Assembly (NCBI GenBank): GCA_037893225.1
Contig: JAZGUH010000261.1
Location: forward strand, 868,001-932,000
Reading direction: 5' to 3'
DNA length: 64,000 bases
DNA from: Hippasteria phrygiana
Taxonomy: Eukaryota; Echinodermata; Asteroidea; Valvatida; Goniasteridae
Shown here: positions 1 to 12,402 of the stretch, one piece after another
Layout: every line of letters starts with the position of its first letter
How positions within the stretch are numbered: position 1 is the stretch's first letter
The notes under the pieces: generated by a model
The model's database searches: none
Told to the model about the DNA's origin: nothing
Seen by the model: only the letters and a program-made list of their open reading frames with translations
Made by a program: the position numbers and the translations under genes

Positions 1-234
1 AATGGGATATTGACCAAATCCAGTAATTTTTACACGTATGGGTAGCTTAGATCTAGCGCAACAATTTGAGACCATCGCCAGCTTCAGAGCGTTAGAACTT
101 TTCGAGATAATTCAAACCTCGCAACACATTTCTTCCCGTGAACTTTGTTTGCGTTCTCCCGTTTACTGCATTGTGACTGCTTAACGTTTGCCACATTTTC
201 AGATGAACGCCCCTCCTTTCCCTGTTCATAATTG
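1..234. repeat. Reference monomer (type 1) and key to monomer types
   Basis: Positions count from A of AATGGG. Type 1: 26-27 AT, TTTTCG near 99-104, C127, T149, C194; 1b is the same with 26-27 TG. Type 2: ACTAGTGG at 97-104, C115, A127, T162. Type 3: TTTTCG, A117, T153, C194 (3g has G29). Type 4: C56, ACTAGTGG, C127, A162 (4t begins with T). Type 5: ACTCGTGG, T132, A162. Type 6: 26-27 AT, TTTTCG, A127, usually A162 and C226. Type 7: ACTAGTGG, G128, T162, C or A at 216. Type 8: type 3 with 26-28 ATG. Type 9: T82, T95, G127, 235 bp. Type 10: G32, ACTAGTGG, C127, T162. Type 11: ACTCGTGG, A127, A162. Type 12: A39, A108, G112. Type 13: TTTTCG, A127, A162. Type 14: CGTGG, G112, T162. A BglII site (AGATCT, 49-54) is present in nearly every copy. 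Confidence 0.9.
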
Positions 235-3200
235 AATGGGATATTGACCAAATCCAGTATGTTTTACACGTATGGGTAGCTTAGATCTAGCGCAACAATT
301 TGAGACCATCGCCAGCTTCAGAGCGTTAGAACTAGTGGAGAAAATTCACACCTCGCAACAAATTTCTTCCCGTGAACTCTGTGTGCGTTCTCCCGTTTAC
401 TGCATTGTGACTGCTTAACGTTTGCCAAATTTTCAGATGAACGCCCCTCCTTTCCCTGTTCATAATTGAATGGGATATTGACCAAATCCAGTATGTTTTA
501 CACGTATGGGTAGCTTAGATCTAGCGCAACAATTTGAGACCATCGCCAGCTTCAGAGCGTTAGAACTTTTCGAGATAATTCAAAACTCGCAACAAATTTC
601 TTCCCGTGAACTTTGTGTGCTTTCTCCCATTTACTGCATTGTGACTGCTTAACGTTTGCCACATTTTCAGATGAACGCCCCTCCTTTCCCTGTTCATAAT
701 TGAATGGGATATTGACCAAATCCAGTATGTTTTACACGTATGGGTAGCTTAGATCTACCGCAACAATTTGAGACCATCGCCAGCTTCAGAGCGTTAGAAC
801 TAGTGGAGAAAATTCAAACCTCGCAACACATTTCTTCCCGTGAACTCTGTGTGCGTTCTCCCGATTACTGCATTGTGACTGCTTAACGTTTGCCAAATTT
901 TCAGATGAACGCCCCTCCTTTCCCTGTTCATAATTGAATGGGATATTGACCAAATCCAGTAATTTTTACACGTATGGGTAGCTTAGATCTAGCGCAACAA
1001 TTTGAGACCATCGCCAGCTTCAGAGCGTTAGAACTTTTCGAGATAATTCAAACCTCGCAACACATTTCTTCCCGTGAACTTTGTTTGCGTTCTCCCGTTT
1101 ACTGCATTGTGACTGCTTAACGTTTGCCACATTTTCAGATGAACGCCCCTCCTTTCCCTGTTCATAATTGAATGGGATATTGACCAAATCCAGTATGTTT
1201 TACACGTATGGGTAGCTTAGATCTAGCGCAACAATTTGAGACCATCGCCAGCTTCAGAGCGTTAGAACTTTTCGAGATAATTCAAAACTCGCAACAAATT
1301 TCTTCCCGTGAACTTTGTGTGCTTTCTCCCGTTTACTGCATTGTGACTGCTTAACGTTTGCCACATTTTCAGATGAACGCCCCTCCTTTCCCTGTTCATA
1401 ATTGTATGGGATATTGACCAAATCCAGTATGTTTTACACGTATGGGTAGCTTAGATCTACCGCAACAATTTGAGACCATCGCCAGCTTCAGAGCGTTAGA
1501 ACTAGTGGAGAAAATTCAAACCTCGCAACACATTTCTTCCCGTGAACTCTGTGTGCGTTCTCCCGATTACTGCATTGTGACTGCTTAACGTTTGCCAAAT
1601 TGTCAGATGAACGCCCCTCCTTTCCCTGTTCATAATTGAATGGGATATTGACCAAATCCAGTAATTTTTACACGTATGGGTAGCTTAGATCTAGCGCAAC
1701 AATTTGAGACCATCGCCAGCTTCAGAGCGTTAGAACTTTTCGAGATAATTCAAACCTCGCAACACATTTCTTCCCGTGAACTTTGTTTGCGTTCTCCCGT
1801 TTACTGCATTGTGACTGCTTAACGTTTGCCACATTTTCAGATGAACGCCCCTCCTTTCCCTGTTCATAATTGAATGGGATATTGACCAAATCCAGTATGT
1901 TTTACACGTATGGGTAGCTTAGATCTAGCGCAACAATTTGAGACCATCGCCAGCTTCAGAGCGTTAGAACTAGTGGAGAAAATTCACACCTCGCAACAAA
2001 TTTCTTCCCGTGAACTCTGTGTGCGTTCTCCCGTTTACTGCATTGTGACTGCTTAACGTTTGCCAAATTTTCAGATGAACGCCCCTCCTTTCCCTGTTCA
2101 TAATTGAATGGGATATTGACCAAATCCAGTATGTTTTACACGTATGGGTAGCTTAGATCTAGCGCAACAATTTGAGACCATCGCCAGCTTCAGAGCGTTA
2201 GAACTCGTGGAGAAAATTCAAACCTCGCAACAATTTTTTTCCCGTGAACTCTGTGTGCGTTCTCCCGATTACTGCATTGTGACTGCTTAACGTTTGCCAA
2301 ATTTTCAGATGAACGCCCCTCCTTTCCCTGTTCATAATTGAATGGGATATTGACCAAATCCAGTAATTTTTACACGTATGGGTAGCTTAGATCTAGCGCA
2401 ACAATTTGAGACCATCGCCAGCTTCAGAGCGTTAGAACTTTTCGAGATAATTCAAACCTCGCAACAAATTTCTTCCCGTGAACTCTGTGTGCGTTCTCCC
2501 GTTTACTGCATTGTGACTGCTTAACGTTTGCCACATTTTCAGATGAACGCCCCTCCTTTCCCTGTTCATAATTGAATGGGATATTGACCAAATCCAGTAT
2601 GTTTTACACGTATGGGTAGCTTAGATCTAGCGCAACAATTTGAGACCATCGCCAGCTTCAGAGCGTTAAAACTTTTCGAGATAATTCAAAACTCGCAACA
2701 AATTTCTTCCCGTGAACTTTGTGTGCTTTCTCCCGTTTACTGCATTGTGACTGCTTAACGTTTGCCACATTTTCAGATGAACGCCCCTCCTTTCCCTGTT
2801 CATAATTGAATGGGATATTGACCAAATCCAGTATGTTTTACACGTATGGGTAGCTTAGATCTACCGCAACAATTTGAGACCATCGCCAGCTTCAGAGCGT
2901 TAGAACTAGTGGAGAAAATTCAAACCTCGCAACACATTTCTTCCCGTGAACTCTGTGTGCGTTCTCCCGATTACTGCATTGTGACTGCTTAACGTTTGCC
3001 AAATTTTCAGATGAACGCCCCTCCTTTCCCTGTTCATAATTGAATGGGATATTGACCAAATCCAGTAATTTTTACACGTATGGGTAGCTTAGATCTAGCG
3101 CAACAATTTGAGACCATCGCCAGCTTCAGAGCGTTAGAACTTTTCGAGATAATTCAAACCTCGCAACACATTTCTTCCCGTGAACTTTGTTTGCGTTCTC

Positions 3201-5148
3201 CCGTTTACTGCATTGTGACTGCTTAACGTTTGCCACATTTTCAGATGAACGCCCCTCCTTTCCCTGTTCATAATTGAATGGGATATTGACCAAATCCAGT
3301 ATGTTTTACACGTATGGGTAGCTTAGATCTAGCGCAACAATTTGAGACCATCGCCAGCTTCAGAGCGTTAGAACTTTTCGAGATAATTCAAACCTCGCAA
3401 CACATTTCTTCCCGTGAACTTTGTTTGCGTTCTCCCGTTTACTGCATTGTGACTGCTTAACGTTTGCCACATTTTCAGATGAACGCCCCTCCTTTCCCTG
3501 TTCATAATTGAATGGGATATTGACCAAATCCAGTATGTGTTACACGTATGGGTAGCTTAGATCTAGCGCAACAATTTGAGACCATCGCCAGCTTCAGAGC
3601 GTTAGAACTTTTCGAGATAATTCAAAACTCGCAACAAATTTCTTCCCGTGAACTTTGTGTGCTTTCTCCAGTTTACTGCATTGTGACTGCTTAACGTTTG
3701 CCACATTTTCAGATGAACGCCCCTCCTTTCCCTGTTCATAATTGAATGGGATATTGACCAAATCCAGTATGTTTTACACGTATGGGTAGCTTAGATCTAG
3801 CGCAACAATTTGAGACCATCGCCAGCTTCAGAGCGTTAGAACTAGTGGAGAAAATTCACACCTCGCAACAAATTTCTTCCCGTGAACTCTGTGTGCGTTC
3901 TCCCGTTTACAGCATTGTGACTGCTTAACGTTTGCCAAATTTTCAGATGAACGCCCCTCCTTTCCCTGTTCATAATTGAATGGGATATTGACCAAATCCA
4001 GTATGTTTTACACGTATGGGTAGCTTAGATCTAGCGCAACAATTTGAGACCATCGCCAGCTTCAGAGCGTTAGAACTTTTCGAGATAATTCAAAACTCGC
4101 AACAAATTTCTTCCCGTGAACTTTGTGTGCTTTCTCCCGTTTACTGCATTGTGACTGCTTAACGTTTGCCACATTTTCAGATGAACGCCCCTCCTTTCCC
4201 TGTTCATAATTGAATGGGATATTGACCAAATCCAGTATGTTTTACACGTATGGGTAGCTTAGATCTACCGCAACAATTTGAGACCATCGCCAGCTTCAGA
4301 GCGTTAGAACTAGTGGAGAAAATTCAAACCTCGCAAGACATTTCTTCCCGTGAACTCTGTGTGCGTTCTCCCGATTACTGCATTGTGACTGCTTAACGTT
4401 TGCCAAATTTTCAGATGAACGCCCCTCCTTTCCCTGTTCATAATTGAATGGGATATTGACCAAATCCAGTAATTTTTACACGTATGGGTAGCTTAGATCT
4501 AGCGCAACAATTTGAGACCATCGCCAGCTTCAGAGCGTTAGAACTTTTCGAGATAATTCAAACCTCGCAACACATTTCTTCCCGTGAACTTTGTTTGCGT
4601 TCTCCCGTTTACTGCATTGTGACTGCTTAACGTTTGCCACATTTTCAGATGAACGCCCCTCCTTTCCCTGTTCATAATTGAATGGGATATTGACCAAATC
4701 CAGTATGTTTTACACGTATGGGTAGCTTAGATCTAGCGCAACAATTTGAGACCATCGCCAGCTTCAGAGCGTTAGAACTTTTCGAGATAATTCAAAACTC
4801 GCAACAAATTTCTTCCCGTGAACTTTGTGTGCTTTCTCCCGTTTACTGCATTGTGACTGCTTAACGTTTGCCAAATTTTCAGATGAACGCCCCTCCTTTC
4901 CCTGTTCATAATTGTATGGGATATTGACCAAATCCAGTATGTTTTACACGTATGGGTAGCTTAGATCTACCGCAACAATTTGAGACCATCGCCAGCTTCA
5001 GAGCGTTAGAACTAGTGGAGAAAATTCAAACCTCGCAACACATTTCTTCCCGTGAACTCTGTGTGCGTTCTCCCGATTACTGCATTGTGACTGCTTAACG
5101 TTTGCCAAATTTTCAGATGAACGCCCCTCCTTTCCCTGTTCATAATTG

Positions 5149-8100
5149 AATGGGATATTGACCAAATCCAGTAATTTTTACACGTATGGGTAGCTTAGAT
5201 CTAGCGCAACAATTTGAGACCATCGCCAGCTTCAGAGCGTTAGAACTTTTCGAGATAATTCAAACCTCGCAACACATTTCTTCCCGTGAACTTTGTTTGC
5301 GTTCTCCCGTTTACTGCATTGTGACTGCTTAACGTTTGCCACATTTTCAGATGAACGCCCCTCCTTTCCCTGTTCATAATTGAATGGGATATTGACCAAA
5401 TCCAGTATGTTTTACACGTATGGGTAGCTTAGATCTAGCGCAACAATTTGAGACCATCGCCAGCTTCAGAGCGTTGGAACTTTTCGAGATAATTCAAAAC
5501 TCGCAACAAATTTCTTCCCGTGAACTTTGTGTGCTTTCTCCCGTTTACTGCATTGTGACTGCTTAACGTTTGCCAAATTTTCAGATGAACGCCCCTCCTT
5601 TCCCTGTTCATAATTGTATGGGATATTGACCAAATCCAGTATGTTTTACACGTATGGGTAGCTTAGATCTACCGCAACAATTTGAGACCATCGCCAGCTT
5701 CAGAGCGTTAGAACTAGTGGAGAAAATTCAAACCTCGCAACACATTTCTTCCCGTGAACTCTGTGTGCGTTCTCCCGATTACTGCATTGTGACTGCTTAA
5801 CGTTTGCCAAATTTTCAGATGAACGCCCCTCCTTTCCCTGTTCATAATTGAATGGGATATTGACCAAATCCAGTAATTTTTACACGTATGGGTAGCTTAG
5901 ATCTAGCGCAACAATTTGAGACCATCGCCAGCTTCAGAGCGTTAGAACTTTTCGAGATAATTCAAACCTCGCAACACATTTCTTCCCGTGAACTTTGTTT
6001 GCGTTCTCCCGTTTACTGCATTGTGACTGCTTAACGTTTGCCACATTTTCAGATGAACGCCCCTCCTTTCCCTGTTCATAATTGAATGGGATATTGACCA
6101 AATCCAGTATGTTTTACACGTATGGGTAGCTTAGATCTAGCGCAACAATTTGAGACCATCGCCAGCTTCAGAGCGTTAGAACTTTTCGAGATAATTCAAA
6201 ACTCGCAACAAATTTCTTCCCGTGAACTTTGTGTGCTTTCTCCCGTTTACTGCATTGTGACTGCTTAACGTTTGCCACATTTTCAGATGAACGCCCCTCC
6301 TTTCCCTGTTCATAATTGAATGGGATATTGACCAAATCCAGTATGTTTTACACGTATGGGTAGCTTAGATCTAGCGCAACAATTTGAGACCATCGCCAGC
6401 TTCAGAGCGTTAGAACTAGTGGAGAAAATTCACACCTCGCAACAAATTTCTTCCCGTGAACTCTGTGTGCGTTCTCCCGTTTACAGCATTGTGACTGCTT
6501 AACGTTTGCCAAATTTTCAGATGAACGCCCCTCCTTTCCCTGTTCATAATTGAATGGGATATTGACCAAATCCAGTATGTTTTACACGTATGGGTAGCTT
6601 AGATCTAGCGCAACAATTTGAGACCATCGCCAGCTTCAGAGCGTTAGAACTTTTCGAGATAATTCAAAACTCGCAACAAATTTCTTCCCGTGAACTTTGT
6701 GTGCTTTCTCCCGTTTACTGCATTGTGACTGCTTAACGTTTGCCACATTTTCAGATGAACGCCCCTCCTTTCCCTGTTCATAATTGAATGGGATATTGAC
6801 CAAATCCAGTATGTTTTACACGTATGGGTAGCTTAGATCTACCGCAACAATTTGAGACCATCGCCAGCTTCAGAGCGTTAGAACTAGTGGAGAAAATTCA
6901 AACCTCGCAACACATTTCTTCCCGTGAACTCTGTGTGCGTTCTCCCGATTACTGCATTGTGACTGCTTAACGTTTGCCAAATTTTCAGATGAACGCCCCT
7001 CCTTTCCCTGTTCATAATTGAATGGGATATTGACCAAATCCAGTATGTTTTACACGTATGGGTAGCTTAGATCTACCGCAACAATTTGAGACCATCGCCA
7101 GCTTCAGAGCGTTAGAACTAGTGGAGAAAATTCAAACCTCGCAACACATTTCTTCCCGTGAACTCTGTGTGCGTTCTCCCGATTACTGCATTGTGACTGC
7201 TTAACGTTTGCCAAATTTTCAGATGAACGCCCCTCCTTTCCCTGTTCATAATTGAATGGGATATTGACCAAATCCAGTAATTTTTACACGTATGGGTAGC
7301 TTAGATCTAGCGCAACAATTTGAGACCATCGCCAGCTTCAGAGCGTTAGAACTTTTCGAGATAATTCAAACCTCGCAACACATTTCTTCCCGTGAACTTT
7401 GTTTGCGTTCTCCCGTTTACTGCATTGTGACTGCTTAACGTTTGCCACATTTTCAGATGAACGCCCCTCCTTTCCCTGTTCATAATTGAATGGGATATTG
7501 ACCAAATCCAGTATGTTTTACACGTATGGGTAGCTTAGATCTAGCGCAACAATTTGAGACCATCGCCAGCTTCAGAGCGTTAGAACTTTTCGAGATAATT
7601 CAAAACTCGCAACAAATTTCTTCCCGTGAACTTTGTGTGCTTTCTCCCGTTTACTGCATTGTGACTGCTTAACGTTTGCCACATTTTCAGATGAACGCCC
7701 CTCCTTTCCCTGTTCATAATTGTATGGGATATTGACCAAATCCAGTATGTTTTACACGTATGGGTAGCTTAGATCTACCGCAACAATTTGAGACCATCGC
7801 CAGCTTCAGAGCGTTAGAACTAGTGGAGAAAATTCAAACCTCGCAACACATTTCTTCCCGTGAACTCTGTGTGCGTTCTCCCGATTACTGCATTGTGACT
7901 GCTTAACGTTTGCCAAATTTTCAGATGAACGCCCCTCCTTTCCCTGTTCATAATTGAATGGGATATTGACCAAATCCAGTATGTTTTACACGTATGGGTA
8001 GCTTAGATCTACCGCAACAATTTGAGACCATCGCCAGCTTCAGAGCGTTAGAACTAGTGGAGAAAATTCAAACCTCGCAACACATTTCTTCCCGTGAACT

Positions 8101-8190
8101 CTGTGTGCGTTCTCCCGATTACTGCATTGTGACTGCTTAACGTTTGCCAAATTTTCAGATGAACGCCCCTCCTTTCCCTGTTCATAATTG
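5149..8190. repeat. 13-monomer unit (3042 bp) partly repeated from 8191
   Basis: Monomers starting at 5149 read 1-3-4t-1-3-2-3-4-4-1-3-4t-4. From 8191 the first eight types recur in the same order (1-3-4t-1-3-2-3-4), and the type 2 copy carries the same A167 variant. After that the order diverges to 1-3-4t-3-2-3-4. The shared order and private marker support duplication at an offset of 13 monomers, with later rearrangement on the right side. The unit boundaries are arbitrary by a monomer or two. Confidence 0.6.
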
Positions 8191-11100
8191 AATGGGATAT
8201 TGACCAAATCCAGTAATTTTTACACGTATGGGTAGCTTAGATCTAGCGCAACAATTTGAGACCATCGCCAGCTTCAGAGCGTTAGAACTTTTCGAGATAA
8301 TTCAAACCTCGCAACACATTTCTTCCCGTGAACTTTGTTTGCGTTCTCCCGTTTACTGCATTGTGACTGCTTAACGTTTGCCACATTTTCAGATGAACGC
8401 CCCTCCTTTCCCTGTTCATAATTGAATGGGATATTGACCAAATCCAGTATGTTTTACACGTATGGGTAGCTTAGATCTAGCGCAACAATTTGAGACCATC
8501 GCCAGCTTCAGAGCGTTAGAACTTTTCGAGATAATTCAAAACTCGCAACAAATTTCTTCCCGTGAACTTTGTGTGCTTTCTCCCGTTTACTGCATTGTGA
8601 CTGCTTAACGTTTGCCACATTTTCAGATGAACGCCCCTCCTTTCCCTGTTCATAATTGTATGGGATATTGACCAAATCCAGTATGTTTTACACGTATGGG
8701 TAGCTTAGATCTACCGCAACAATTTGAGACCATCGCCAGCTTCAGAGCGTTAGAACTAGTGGAGAAAATTCAAACCTCGCAACACATTTCTTCCCGTGAA
8801 CTCTGTGTGCGTTCTCCCGATTACTGCATTGTGACTGCTTAACGTTTGCCAAATTTTCAGATGAACGCCCCTCCTTTCCCTGTTCATAATTGAATGGGAT
8901 ATTGACCAAATCCAGTAATTTTTACACGTATGGGTAGCTTAGATCTAGCGCAACAATTTGAGACCATCGCCAGCTTCAGAGCGTTAGAACTTTTCGAGAT
9001 AATTCAAACCTCGCAACACATTTCTTCCCGTGAACTTTGTTTGCGTTCTCCCGTTTACTGCATTGTGACTGCTTAACGTTTGCCACATTTTCAGATGAAC
9101 GCCCCTCCTTTCCCTGTTCATAATTGAATGGGATATTGACCAAATCCAGTATGTTTTACACGTATGGGTAGCTTAGATCTAGCGCAACAATTTGAGACCA
9201 TCGCCAGCTTCAGAGCGTTAGAACTTTTCGAGATAATTCAAAACTCGCAACAAATTTCTTCCCGTGAACTTTGTGTGCTTTCTCCCGTTTACTGCATTGT
9301 GACTGCTTAACGTTTGCCACATTTTCAGATGAACGCCCCTCCTTTCCCTGTTCATAATTGAATGGGATATTGACCAAATCCAGTATGTTTTACACGTATG
9401 GGTAGCTTAGATCTAGCGCAACAATTTGAGACCATCGCCAGCTTCAGAGCGTTAGAACTAGTGGAGAAAATTCACACCTCGCAACAAATTTCTTCCCGTG
9501 AACTCTGTGTGCGTTCTCCCGTTTACAGCATTGTGACTGCTTAACGTTTGCCAAATTTTCAGATGAACGCCCCTCCTTTCCCTGTTCATAATTGAATGGG
9601 ATATTGACCAAATCCAGTATGTTTTACACGTATGGGTAGCTTAGATCTAGCGCAACAATTTGAGACCATCGCCAGCTTCAGAGCGTTAGAACTTTTCGAG
9701 ATAATTCAAAACTCGCAACAAATTTCTTCCCGTGAACTTTGTGTGCTTTCTCCCGTTTACTGCATTGTGACTGCTTAACGTTTGCCACATTTTCAGATGA
9801 ACGCTCCTATTTTCCCTGTTCATAATTGAATGGGATATTGACCAAATCCAGTATGTTTTACACGTATGGGTAGCTTAGATCTACCGCAACAATTTGAGAC
9901 CATCGCCAGCTTCAGAGCGTTAGAACTAGTGGAGAAAATTCAAACCTCGCAACACATTTCTTCCCGTGAACTCTGTGTGCGTTCTCCCGATTACTGCATT
10001 GTGACTGCTTAACGTTTGCCAAATTTTCAGATGAACGCCCCTCCTTTCCCTGTTCATAATTGAATGGGATATTGACCAAATCCAGTAATTTTTACACGTA
10101 TGGGTAGCTTAGATCTAGCGCAACAATTTGAGACCATCGCCAGCTTCAGAGCGTTAGAACTTTTCGAGATAATTCAAACCTCGCAACACATTTCTTCCCG
10201 TGAACTTTGTTTGCGTTCTCCCGTTTACTGCATTGTGACTGCTTAACGTTTGCCACATTTTCAGATGAACGCCCCTCCTTTCCCTGTTCATAATTGAATG
10301 GGATATTGACCAAATCCAGTATGTTTTACACGTATGGGTAGCTTAGATCTAGCGCAACAATTTGAGACCATCGCCAGCTTCAGAGCGTTAGAACTTTTCG
10401 AGATAATTCAAAACTCGCAACAAATTTCTTCCCGTGAACTTTGTGTGCTTTCTCCCGTTTACTGCATTGTGACTGCTTAACGTTTGCCACATTTTCAGAT
10501 GAACGCCCCTCCTTTCCCTGTTCATAATTGTATGGGATATTGACCAAATCCAGTATGTTTTACACGTATGGGTAGCTTAGATCTACCGCAACAATTTGAG
10601 ACCATCGCCAGCTTCAGAGCGTTAGAACTAGTGGAGAAAATTCAAACCTCGCAACACATTTCTTCCCGTGAACTCTGTGTGCGTTCTCCCGATTACTGCA
10701 TTGTGACTGCTTAACGTTTGCCAAATTTTCAGATGAACGCCCCTCCTTTCCCTGTTCATAATTGAATGGGATATTGACCAAATCCAGTATGTTTTACACG
10801 TATGGGTAGCTTAGATCTAGCGCAACAATTTGAGACCATCGCCAGCTTCAGAGCGTTAGAACTTTTCGAGATAATTCAAAACTCGCAACAAATTTCTTCC
10901 CGTGAACTTTGTGTGCTTTCTCCCGTTTACTGCATTGTGACTGCTTAACGTTTGCCACATTTTCAGATGAACGCCCCTCCTTTCCCTGTTCATAATTGAA
11001 TGGGATATTGACCAAATCCAGTATGTTTTACACGTATGGGTAGCTTAGATCTAGCGCAACAATTTGAGACCATCGCCAGCTTCAGAGCGTTAGAACTAGT

Positions 11101-12402
11101 GGAGAAAATTCACACCTCGCAACAAATTTCTTCCCGTGAACTCTGTGTGCGTTCTCCCGTTTACAGCATTGTGACTGCTTAACGTTTGCCAAATTTTCAG
11201 ATGAACGCCCCTCCTTTCCCTGTTCATAATTGAATGGGATATTGACCAAATCCAGTATGTTTTACACGTATGGGTAGCTTAGATCTAGCGCAACAATTTG
11301 AGACCATCGCCAGCTTCAGAGCGTTAGAACTTTTCGAGATAATTCAAAACTCGCAACAAATTTCTTCCCGTGAACTTTGTGTGCTTTCTCCCGTTTACTG
11401 CATTGTGACTGCTTAACGTTTGCCACATTTTCAGATGAACGCCCCTCCTTTCCCTGTTCATAATTGAATGGGATATTGACCAAATCCAGTATGTTTTACA
11501 CGTATGGGTAGCTTAGATCTACCGCAACAATTTGAGACCATCGCCAGCTTCAGAGCGTTAGAACTAGTGGAGAAAATTCAAACCTCGCAACACATTTCTT
11601 CCCGTGAACTCTGTGTGCGTTCTCCCGATTACTGCATTGTGACTGCTTAACGTTTGCCAAATTTTCAGATGAACGCCCCTCCTTTCCCTGTTCATAATTG
11701 AATGGGATATTGACCAAATCCAGTAATTTTTACACGTATGGGTAGCTTAGATCTAGCGCAACAATTTGAGACCATCGCCAGCTTCAGAGCGTTAGAACTT
11801 TTCGAGATAATTCAAACCTCGCAACACATTTCTTCCCGTGAACTTTGTTTGCGTTCTCCCGTTTACTGCATTGTGACTGCTTAACGTTTGCCACATTTTC
11901 AGATGAACGCCCCTCCTTTCCCTGTTCATAATTGAATGGGATATTGACCAAATCCAGTATGTTTTACACGTATGGGTAGCTTAGATCTAGCGCAACAATT
12001 TGAGACCATCGCCAGCTTCAGAGCGTTAGAACTTTTCGAGATAATTCAAAACTCGCAACAAATTTCTTCCCGTGAACTTTGTGTGCTTTCTCCCGTTTAC
12101 TGCATTGTGACTGCTTAACGTTTGCCACATTTTCAGATGAACGCCCCTCCTTTCCCTGTTCATAATTGTATGGGATATTGACCAAATCCAGTATGTTTTA
12201 CACGTATGGGTAGCTTAGATCTACCGCAACAATTTGAGACCATCGCCAGCTTCAGAGCGTTAGAACTAGTGGAGAAAATTCAAACCTCGCAACACATTTC
12301 TTCCCGTGAACTCTGTGTGCGTTCTCCCGATTACTGCATTGTGACTGCTTAACGTTTGCCAAATTTTCAGATGAACGCCCCTCCTTTCCCTGTTCATAAT
12401 TG

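Larger units (their letters stand above)
1..12402. repeat. Array block 1: 53 monomers built from 1-3-4 units with inserted type 2
   Basis: Every monomer here is exactly 234 bp. Order of types: 1-2-3-4-1-3-4t-1-2-5-6-3-4-1-1b-3g-2-3-4-1-3-4t-1-3-4t-1-3-2-3-4-4-1-3-4t-4-1-3-4t-1-3-2-3-4-1-3-4t-3-2-3-4-1-3-4t. The trimer 1-3-4 (702 bp) and the longer 1-3-4t-1-3-2-3-4 dominate. Four type 2 copies, in the monomers starting at 3745, 6319, 9361 and 10999, share a private T-to-A change at monomer position 167, which marks them as copies of one ancestor. A single 5-6 pair at 2107-2574 foreshadows block 3. I see no gene or non-satellite sequence. Confidence 0.88.

Noticed and set aside
77..203. The 234-bp monomer as an ancient dimer of about 117 bp
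   Set aside because: GCCA..TTCAGA occurs at 77-88 and again at 190-203 (offset 113-115), but the flanking sequences do not align at a consistent offset, so the similarity is too short to support this.
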